A stretch of DNA of 6,580 nt from an uncultured Porphyromonadaceae bacterium (GTDB lineage Bacteria > Bacteroidota > Bacteroidia > Bacteroidales > Muribaculaceae): NCBI GenBank assembly GCA_947176285.1, contig CAMWQF010000161.1, positions 1 to 6,580 of the forward strand, written 5' to 3'. Positions 1 to 5,495 of the stretch are shown in pieces. The stretch's first letter is position 1. Each line of letters starts with the position of its first letter. Made by a program: the position numbers and the translations under genes. The notes below the pieces were generated by a model. That model saw nothing but the letters and a program-made list of their open reading frames with translations. It made no database searches and was not told the origin of the DNA.

Positions 1-54
1 GTAGCACACCGGATTCTGGTTCCGTTTGTGAGAGTTCGAGTCTTTCCAAGGCAA
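1..54 (+). tRNA. tRNA-Gln (anticodon CTG), 5' end cut off by the window
   Basis: This is the 3' two-thirds of a glutamine tRNA reading CAG codons. The anticodon stem is CCGGA (9-13) with TCCGT (21-25), around loop TTCTGGT, which places anticodon CTG at 16-18 after the invariant T. The stem closely resembles that of E. coli tRNA-Gln(CUG), but the outermost pair (C9 with T25) is a mismatch. The T arm is complete: GAGAG (30-34), loop TTCGAGT, CTTTC (42-46), with one G-T pair. The 3' acceptor strand is 47-53 and the discriminator base is A54. The next bases are CTT, so CCA is not encoded and must be added enzymatically. The 5' acceptor strand and most of the D arm lie outside the window, so the acceptor pairing cannot be checked. 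Confidence 0.9.
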
Positions 55-58
55 CTTC

Positions 59-91
59 AATACCTTCGATTCATTTCGAAGGTATTTTTTT
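59..91 (+). terminator. Rho-independent terminator of the tRNA transcript
   Basis: There is a perfect 11-bp inverted repeat: AATACCTTCGA at 59-69 and its exact complement at 76-86, around a 6-nt loop. The last two T of the right arm run into five more T (87-91), giving a T tract of seven. It begins 4 nt after the mature tRNA end, so it most likely ends the tRNA transcript and insulates dapA from it. Confidence 0.88.
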
Positions 92-123
92 GTTATATGT
101 CTTCATCATCTGCTTCTCAAAAT

Positions 124-154
124 TTTGCAGTATGAAAAAAATTAGTTAATTTTG
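124..154 (+). promoter_or_regulatory. Bacteroidales-type promoter of dapA-dnaG
   Basis: TTTG at 124-127 is followed after exactly 19 nt by TAATTTTG at 147-154. This matches the Bacteroides primary sigma-factor consensus of TTTG, 19-21 nt, then TAnnTTTG. Transcription would start near 160, giving a leader of roughly 25-30 nt before the dapA ATG. A weaker alternative -7 box, AAATTTTG, overlaps the -33 box at 120-127 but lacks the leading T. Confidence 0.72.
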
Positions 155-188
155 TAATTGAAAACAGCATCTATTAACGAAGTTCCAT

Positions 189-1073
189 ATGGCAAACTTG
201 AATATTCTAGGAATGGGCGTGGCTTTGGTCACTCCCTTCACAAAAAATAAAGACATTGACTTTGATGCCCTCAAAAGGGTAATTGACCATATCGTGGATA
301 ATGGTGCTGACTTTTTGGTTGTTCTCGGCACTACGGGAGAGACCTCTACCCTTTCTGATGAAGAAAAGGTTCAGGTAAGGTCGTTTGTTAAAGAAACCGT
401 CGATGGGAGGCTTCCACTTGTCTTAGGATTTGGAAGCAACAACACTGCAGAAATCGTCAGGCGTCTTAAGGAGGAAGATCTATCCGGTTACTCAGCCATC
501 CTATCAGTAGTTCCTGAATACAATAAACCATCACAAGAAGGGATTTATTGTCATTTCAAGGCGGTGGCAGAAGCCTCTCCCCTTCCGGTCATTCTATATA
601 ATGTGCCCGGACGTACAGGTGTCAACATGACAGCCGACACCGCTCTTCGTCTTGCACGTGAAGTGCCGGGAATCGTCGGTATTAAGGAGGCTTCAGGAAA
701 TATCCATCAAATTCAGAGGTTGCTTCGCGAAAGACCGGAAGGCTTCACAATATTAAGCGGAGATGATGGCATGACCTATCCTTTGATGACGCTGGGTGCG
801 CAAGGAGTGATTTCTGTCCTCGGAAATGCTTATCCGAAAGACTTTGCTGAAATGGTTCATCTTTGCCTTGAAGGGAATTATATAGAAGCCGTTGACTATC
901 ATTTCAAGTTTAGAGAACTCATTAGGTTGCTTTTTGCCGATGGCAATCCGGCAGGTGTGAAATGTGTCATGCACGACATGGGGCTTCTTGAAAATGAATT
1001 GAGACTTCCTCTGGTGCCGGTGAGTGAAAACACCGCCACAGAAATTCTTCATTGGGTCAATACTCTTAGATGA
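189..1073 (+). CDS. dapA: 4-hydroxy-tetrahydrodipicolinate synthase (DapA)
   Basis: DapA condenses pyruvate with aspartate semialdehyde to 4-hydroxy-tetrahydrodipicolinate. This is the committed step towards diaminopimelate (peptidoglycan) and lysine, and it occurs in the cytoplasm. The 294-residue length and single TIM-barrel layout fit the family. Visible active-site residues are Thr48-Thr49 in GTTGETS, Tyr111, Tyr137 and Arg142 in YNVPGRTG, and the Schiff-base lysine Lys166 in GIKEASGN. The C-terminal DGNPAGVK segment is also typical. The ATG at 189 lies just after the promoter and opens directly into the conserved GxGVALVTPF strand; no Shine-Dalgarno is present, as expected in Bacteroidota. 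The usual PYYN motif reads PEYN here, so Glu110 replaces the tyrosine equivalent to E. coli Tyr106. E. coli lysine-site His53 and His56 align with Asp57 and Lys60, while Asn84 and Glu88 are kept. From known lysine-insensitive enzymes I infer weak or absent feedback inhibition. The stop overlaps the dnaG start. Confidence 0.96.
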   Translation: MANLNILGMGVALVTPFTKNKDIDFDALKRVIDHIVDNGADFLVVLGTTGETSTLSDEEKVQVRSFVKETVDGRLPLVLGFGSNNTAEIVRRLKEEDLSGYSAILSVVPEYNKPSQEGIYCHFKAVAEASPLPVILYNVPGRTGVNMTADTALRLAREVPGIVGIKEASGNIHQIQRLLRERPEGFTILSGDDGMTYPLMTLGAQGVISVLGNAYPKDFAEMVHLCLEGNYIEAVDYHFKFRELIRLLFADGNPAGVKCVMHDMGLLENELRLPLVPVSENTATEILHWVNTLR

Positions 1074-3253
1074 TTGATAAGGCTACTGTTCAAAAAATAA
1101 CCGACGCCGCTGATATAGTGGAAGTCGTAAGCGATTATGTGCATCTCATAAAGAGAGGACGTAATTATGTAGGACTGTGTCCATTCCATAATGAAAAGAC
1201 TCCTTCATTCTCAGTAAACAGTGTCAGGAATTTCTGCTATTGTTTCTCGTGCAAGAAAGGAGGATCTCCGGTCAATTTCATAATGGAGAAGGAAGGTCTC
1301 TCTTATCATGATGCTCTTCTTCAACTTGCTTCAAAATATAATATCAAGGTAGAGGAAAAGGAACTTTCTGACGATGAGCGCCGTCAACTCAATGAGCGGG
1401 AAGGATTGCTCGTTGCAAATGAATGGGCTATGACTCAAATGGAGAAGGCTCTTAGTGATACGGAGGAAGGGCGGTCCATAGGATTGCAATATCTTTATCA
1501 ACGCGGGGTCACCGATGAAGCCATTAAGAAATTTCGTCTTGGATATAATCTTGACAGTGGCCATGCATTGGCTGATGCAGCCAATCTTGCCGGGATGGAT
1601 AGGAAAAGTCTTGTGGATGTAGGAGTGCTTGGCGAATCGCAGAAAACGCATGGAAGTTATTACGACCGTTTTCGTGGTAGAGTCATTTTCCCTGTCTTGA
1701 ATCCATCCGGTAAGGTTGTTGCTCTCGGAGGACGCGACTTAAAGGGTGGCATGGCAAAGTATATCAACTCTCCGGAATCTGCCATCTACAAGAAGAGTAA
1801 TGAACTGTATGGAATTTATCAAGCAAAGAGTGAAATAGCAAAACAAGATAATTGTTTTCTTGTGGAAGGCTATATGGATGTGATCGGAATGTGGCAATCG
1901 GGAATGGAAAACGTTGTAGCATCTTCCGGCACAGCCCTTACTGATGGTCAGATAGCCATGATCCATCGCTTTACTAACAATATCACTCTTATTTATGATG
2001 GGGATGCTGCAGGAATAAAGGCATCTTTACGTGGTATAGATATGCTCCTTGCCCACAAGATGAATGTCAAGGTCCTTCTTCTTCCTGATGGACATGACCC
2101 TGATTCCTTTGCTCGCGAACACACTCCCGAAGATTTCCGGAAATACGTCAATGATCATGCCACCGACATTATAAGATTTAAGGCTCAAGTGCTTCTTAAG
2201 GATGTTGGGAACGACCCTCAGAAGAGAGTTGCTGCTATCAATAGCGTGGTGAGTTCACTTGCTCATATTCCTGATAAGGTAAAGCGAAACGTATATATCC
2301 AGGAATGCAGCAGAATCCTCGGTGTCAGTGAAGAAGTGATTGAAGGGGCTGTGGAATCATCGCGCAGCGATATAATTGAGCAGCAGCGTAGGCAGCGGCA
2401 AGCGAATGACATTGACCGCATCGATCAAAATGAAAATAATCCTCAACCGGATATTTCAAAAAACATTAGGCCTGCAAATTCCGACCGAATGGTCGAAATG
2501 TATCCATATTATCCGATGGAGCGAACTGTCATATTCCAGTGTGTAAGATATGGGATGCTTGATTTTTGTGAAGTAGAATTTGAAGACGGATCCACCGGCA
2601 TGATCAATGTGGCGGAATACATTGCTGAAGATCTGCAGGCTGATAATATATGGTTTTCTTTCCCTGCTTTTGCAAAGACATTCAATAGGATTCTCGATCT
2701 AAAGGAGGACTTTCTTAAAGAATATGATGCATTCGAAGAAAATCTTTTTAAAGAAAGAAAAGAAATGCTGCAGAAAGGATATGATGAGATAGCCACAAAG
2801 AATATGAATATGGTGGAGATCCGCAGAGCAGAGAGAATCCTTGAGGAAAACGTTGAGGAAGAAATTGCAAGAAAACGTTATGATTTTGCCCGATATTATG
2901 CAGAGCAAAAACTCTCAAGCCACCAGGATGATGATGTTCGCCGCACAGTGATGGATGCCATCAACGACGAGCAACCTTTGAGCAACATCTATATGCGCAA
3001 TAATCCTGTGAGTGAAAGGAAAATGGAGTTAGACCGCATGCGGGTCCTTGTGCCCAGAGGAGTGTTGGAGTGGAAAAATGAGATGCTCAATCAGATGATT
3101 CGAGCAAAGATGAAACAGCTCGACAGTATCCTCGGCCGTTCAAATCCTGAAGAAGAGCAAAAAATCCTTATGGAAACTCAGGCCCTTATGGAAAAGCGCG
3201 GTCAACTTGGCAAAGTGATGGGCGATCGGACGATTGGGAAAAAAATCAAATGA
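1070..3253 (+). CDS. dnaG: DNA primase (DnaG)
   Basis: DnaG synthesises the RNA primers for lagging-strand and origin replication, working with the replicative helicase DnaB. The N-terminal CHC2 zinc ribbon has ligands Cys37, His40, Cys58 and Cys61. The catalytic core follows, with RFRGRVIFP near residue 200 and ALGGRDL near 220. The TOPRIM fold shows EGYMD with Glu266, and DGDAAG with Asp310 and Asp312, corresponding to the metal-binding residues of E. coli DnaG. Residues of about 437-475 form a polar, Gln/Arg/Asn-rich linker. The rest, to 727, is a highly charged, probably helical region with little resemblance to the E. coli helicase-binding domain. At 727 residues the protein is about 146 longer than E. 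coli DnaG (581), and the extra length is C-terminal. Bacteroidota primases are generally long here, so it need not be a special fusion. The start ATG overlaps the dapA stop as ATGA, which suggests translational coupling. No Shine-Dalgarno and no clear terminator after the stop were seen. Confidence 0.97.
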   Translation: MIDKATVQKITDAADIVEVVSDYVHLIKRGRNYVGLCPFHNEKTPSFSVNSVRNFCYCFSCKKGGSPVNFIMEKEGLSYHDALLQLASKYNIKVEEKELSDDERRQLNEREGLLVANEWAMTQMEKALSDTEEGRSIGLQYLYQRGVTDEAIKKFRLGYNLDSGHALADAANLAGMDRKSLVDVGVLGESQKTHGSYYDRFRGRVIFPVLNPSGKVVALGGRDLKGGMAKYINSPESAIYKKSNELYGIYQAKSEIAKQDNCFLVEGYMDVIGMWQSGMENVVASSGTALTDGQIAMIHRFTNNITLIYDGDAAGIKASLRGIDMLLAHKMNVKVLLLPDGHDPDSFAREHTPEDFRKYVNDHATDIIRFKAQVLLKDVGNDPQKRVAAINSVVSSLAHIPDKVKRNVYIQECSRILGVSEEVIEGAVESSRSDIIEQQRRQRQANDIDRIDQNENNPQPDISKNIRPANSDRMVEMYPYYPMERTVIFQCVRYGMLDFCEVEFEDGSTGMINVAEYIAEDLQADNIWFSFPAFAKTFNRILDLKEDFLKEYDAFEENLFKERKEMLQKGYDEIATKNMNMVEIRRAERILEENVEEEIARKRYDFARYYAEQKLSSHQDDDVRRTVMDAINDEQPLSNIYMRNNPVSERKMELDRMRVLVPRGVLEWKNEMLNQMIRAKMKQLDSILGRSNPEEEQKILMETQALMEKRGQLGKVMGDRTIGKKIK

Positions 3254-3291
3254 TTATGTAATTTTTCTCCAACTTCTGCGTCTAATCAATA

Positions 3292-3387
3292 AAACGCATA
3301 GATGCTAAAACAAATAAACAAATAAACGATTAAACGCTTAAACAAATAAACACTTAAACGCTTAAACAATTAAACGCATACACGAAT
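3292..3387. repeat. Degenerate 8-bp tandem array (AAAC-N3-T), about 12 units
   Basis: Twelve consecutive 8-nt units keep one register from 3292 to 3387. Ten begin exactly with AAAC. The units are AAACGCAT, AGATGCTA (degenerate), AAACAAAT twice, AAACGATT, AAACGCTT, AAACAAAT, AAACACTT, AAACGCTT, AAACAATT, AAACGCAT and ACACGAAT (degenerate). The next 8 nt lead straight to the ABC ATPase ATG at 3396, which is therefore also in register. Because 8 is not a multiple of 3 and TAA occurs at most unit junctions, the array is closed to translation in every forward frame. The plus strand is almost free of G and shows no self-complementary stem. It fills most of the dnaG-to-ABC gap, so it is promoter or leader sequence for the exporter if these genes have their own transcript. 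No TTTG/TAnnTTTG promoter was found in the gap. Function unknown; slippage during replication is an inference. Confidence 0.85.
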
Positions 3388-3395
3388 ATATTACA

Positions 3396-4346
3396 ATGAA
3401 TATTCTTGAAGTTAAGAATCTGACCAAATGCTTTGGGTCGCTCAAAGCGCTTGACAATGTCAGTTTCGGTATAGCAGAAGGTTCTATTTGCGGGATTCTT
3501 GGTCCAAATGGAGCCGGTAAGACTACTCTTCTTCGCATCATCAACGGAATCCTTACTATTGATGCCGGCAGTGTTACCATTCTCGGCGAGAATGCATCAA
3601 TCGAAGCATCACGTAATATAGGATATATGCCTGAGGAGCGAGGTCTTTATGATACGATGCGAGTAGAAGATCAAATTCTGTATTTTGGTCAACTCAAGGG
3701 CGGAGACCCGAAGCGGCTTCGCACTGTGATGAACGAATATCTTGAACTTTTTAATCTTAAAGGTCAGCAACGTAGGCGACTTAAGGAGCTTTCTAAGGGT
3801 AACCAGCAGAAAGTGCAAATAATCTGTACGCTTGTCCATGAACCTAAACTTGTGATTCTTGATGAACCATTCAGTGGTTTTGATCCTCTCAACGGACAGA
3901 TTCTCCAGCAGATTCTTGAGCGTCTTCGTGAGAAAGGTTCTACTATTATTCTCAGTTCACACAATATGCCGGCAATTGAAGAGATGTGCAGCGATATCGT
4001 GTTGGTAGATCATGGGCATATACTTGTGGCTGACTCTATGACTGATATTAAGGAGGCACACAAGGACAATACGTTGCTTCTGACCACATCAACGGAACTT
4101 TCTGAACCGTTGTTGCTCTCAAGTGGAGTTATCACAGAAATAGAGAAGGTGGAAAATCTAAATTGGCGTAGAGGTTTTGCTTATAAACTAAGGCGAAATC
4201 CTATGAATTCCAATAATGAAGTTATCGATGCAGTGGCTTTTCAAAGTCAAATACTTCATTTTGAAGAAGCACTCCCCTCTCTCAAAGATATTTTCATTTC
4301 CTATACTTCCAATTCAAGTAATGCTCAAACTCCATCTGCTCTATGA
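3396..4346 (+). CDS. ABC exporter ATP-binding protein, NatA/YhaQ type
   Basis: This is the cytoplasmic ATPase subunit of an ABC-2 exporter, powering the permease encoded immediately downstream. All nucleotide-binding motifs are present: Walker A GPNGAGKTT (36-44), Walker B VILDEP with Asp156 and catalytic Glu157, the D-loop near 160-163, and the switch His189. Two features point to the NatA/YhaQ branch (COG4152-like): GYMPEERGLY (76-85) where most ABC proteins have the Q-loop, and signature LSKGNQQK (132-139) instead of LSGGQ. A C-terminal extension of about 100 residues ends in ALPSLKDIFISY, the DUF4162-type tail of this branch. NatA of Bacillus subtilis works in sodium export, but many relatives have unknown substrates, so no substrate is assigned. 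The ATG at 3396 is the only reasonable start: upstream in frame there is a TAA within the 8-bp array. Its final codons overlap the permease start by 4 nt (ATGA). Confidence 0.93.
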   Translation: MNILEVKNLTKCFGSLKALDNVSFGIAEGSICGILGPNGAGKTTLLRIINGILTIDAGSVTILGENASIEASRNIGYMPEERGLYDTMRVEDQILYFGQLKGGDPKRLRTVMNEYLELFNLKGQQRRRLKELSKGNQQKVQIICTLVHEPKLVILDEPFSGFDPLNGQILQQILERLREKGSTIILSSHNMPAIEEMCSDIVLVDHGHILVADSMTDIKEAHKDNTLLLTTSTELSEPLLLSSGVITEIEKVENLNWRRGFAYKLRRNPMNSNNEVIDAVAFQSQILHFEEALPSLKDIFISYTSNSSNAQTPSAL

Positions 4347-5260
4347 ATAAGTTGAAATTGATTATACTTAATGAATATAAGACTGCTGTCACCAGAAAAT
4401 CATTCTGGATTTTGACTTTTGTAGTTCCATTGGCTATGATGGCTTTTGGCATAGTTATGGGGGTTCTCATGTCTGATTCGTCATCATATACTTCAATGGT
4501 AGACTCACTTAATGAAAATACCGGCTTGACCCCCGAGGAAGATGATATGACTCCGGCAAAGGCAATAGCCATGATGGTAGGTGTGTGCCTCACTTTCGCA
4601 ATGATGATATGTGGAAGCCAGATCATGCAACTGGTGCGTCAAGAAAAGACTAACCGCATCATGGAGTTTCTTGCTACTTGCGTACCGGGACGCACAATGC
4701 TGACAGCAAAGATTATCAGTGTGGCTCTTATCACTCTAACGCAAGTGGCTCTTTGGGGAGTTTGTATTTTTCTTATTGGCTTTGGATTCTGCGTAGTGCT
4801 CGATATCTCTATTCCATGGGGATATCTTCTCCATCCATTGCTCTGGAAGTCAATAATCTGGTCGTTTCTCTATTTCATCGGGGGCTATCTGATGTTCAGT
4901 TCCCTCTTTGCAGCCTGCGGAGCTGTCACCGACAGTAATAATGAGAATCAGCAATATCTTTCTATATTGATGATGGTGGTGCTGGCGTCAATGTATATTG
5001 GCATGTATGCCGTAGATCATCCAACATCTGTTTTGGCACAGGTCTGCGCATATTTTCCGCTTACCTCTCCTACTGTAGGTGCAGTCAATGCCATCACAGG
5101 CGAGGTTCCCGTATGGAACAGCATCCTTTCTCTGATTGTCTTATATGTATGTTCTTATGGTGCTATTATTATAGGTGGTAAGATCTACGCCTCATCTATG
5201 CTTCTAAAAGGCTCATCCCTGACTCCAAAAGCCATTATGGCTTTTATCAAATCAAAATGA
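4343..5260 (+). CDS. ABC-2 type permease, short NatB-like
   Basis: This is the inner-membrane subunit partnering the preceding ATPase. About six membrane segments can be read: residues 20-43, 73-96, 122-152, 167-193, 205-224 and 258-279. NatB-family landmarks are present: the cytoplasmic EKTNRIMEFLATCVPGRTMLTAKI-like segment (101-124, Glu-Lys then Met-Glu, followed by an amphipathic stretch) and FPLTSPTVGAVN (238-249). In typical NatB/YhaP permeases (about 390-420 residues) a large external domain lies between the first two membrane segments. Here only about 30 acidic, Ser-rich residues (44-72) connect them, and the whole protein has 305. The frame is intact, with a normal start and stop, so this looks like a compact variant and not a decayed gene. 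The 4-nt overlap with the ATPase implies coupled translation. The substrate cannot be told from the sequence; export of an ion, a small toxic compound or a peptide would all fit. Confidence 0.88.
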   Translation: MNKLKLIILNEYKTAVTRKSFWILTFVVPLAMMAFGIVMGVLMSDSSSYTSMVDSLNENTGLTPEEDDMTPAKAIAMMVGVCLTFAMMICGSQIMQLVRQEKTNRIMEFLATCVPGRTMLTAKIISVALITLTQVALWGVCIFLIGFGFCVVLDISIPWGYLLHPLLWKSIIWSFLYFIGGYLMFSSLFAACGAVTDSNNENQQYLSILMMVVLASMYIGMYAVDHPTSVLAQVCAYFPLTSPTVGAVNAITGEVPVWNSILSLIVLYVCSYGAIIIGGKIYASSMLLKGSSLTPKAIMAFIKSK

Positions 5261-5290
5261 TTAGATAGGGAAATTTTAGATATATTTTTT

Positions 5291-5317
5291 AAGGGATGCA
5301 CAGACTGTGTGTCCCTT
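5291..5317 (+). terminator. Hairpin after the ABC operon, possible weak terminator
   Basis: The arms AAGGGATGCAC (5291-5301) and GTGTGTCCCTT (5307-5317) pair over 11 bp with two G-T pairs, around the 5-nt loop AGACT. The hairpin lies 30 nt after the permease stop. The six-T run lies before it (5285-5290), not after it; downstream comes only the mixed, U-rich ATTCTGTGTTC. It is therefore not a canonical intrinsic terminator on either strand. It could still end or protect the ABC transcript. Confidence 0.45.
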
Positions 5318-5411
5318 ATTCTGTGTTCATCCTTTATTACTCAGGTATCCTATATTATATGTTAAAAAACAATAAACTTGCTATAAAATGCAACTTCACT
5401 CACATTTCGCT

Positions 5412-5443
5412 CTTGCAAATTTGATAAATTTTGTGTAATTTTG
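5412..5443 (+). promoter_or_regulatory. Bacteroidales-type promoter of recJ
   Basis: TAATTTTG at 5436-5443 is a perfect TAnnTTTG -7 box. Twenty nt upstream of it, CTTG at 5412-5415 matches the TTTG -33 box at three of four positions. Transcription would start near 5450, giving a leader of about 45 nt before the recJ ATG. The region from 5318 to 5411 shows no gene or other signal that I can support. Confidence 0.6.
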
Positions 5444-5453
5444 CAATATGAGA

Positions 5454-5476
5454 CAGAATGTGGGTATTGCATTCTG
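5454..5476 (+). other. Small inverted repeat in the recJ leader
   Basis: CAGAATG (5454-5460) and CATTCTG (5470-5476) are exact complements around a 9-nt spacer. They lie within the predicted recJ leader and end 19 nt before the ATG. A second inverted repeat, GCAATA (5443-5448) with TATTGC (5465-5470), overlaps it but spans the likely transcription start. It could be a weak RNA hairpin or an operator; chance is also plausible for AT-rich sequence. Confidence 0.25.
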
Positions 5477-5495
5477 CCATTAACTTAGTGACACC

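Noticed and set aside
469..481. Shine-Dalgarno-like AAGGAGG inside dapA (similar ones at 684-690 and 4050-4056)
   Set aside because: These arise from in-frame Lys-Glu codons (AAG GAG) within conserved coding sequence, and no start codon with a plausible gene follows. Bacteroidota do not generally rely on such sites.
753..1052. 99-codon reading frame on the minus strand inside dapA
   Set aside because: It is a shadow of the well-conserved dapA frame, with no promoter and no family resemblance.
3230..3270. Possible A-rich/T-rich terminator hairpin at the dnaG stop
   Set aside because: The only pairing is an interrupted run of A with a run of T with almost no G-C pairs, so it is too weak to call.
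3292..3387. CRISPR array or iteron origin interpretation of the 8-bp repeats
   Set aside because: There are no spacers and the unit is far too short for CRISPR. Iterons are usually longer (about 17-22 bp), and no replication initiator gene is nearby.
4678..4938. 86-codon reading frame on the plus strand inside the permease gene
   Set aside because: It is out of frame within a clear membrane protein gene; its sequence looks like frame-shifted permease, not an independent protein.
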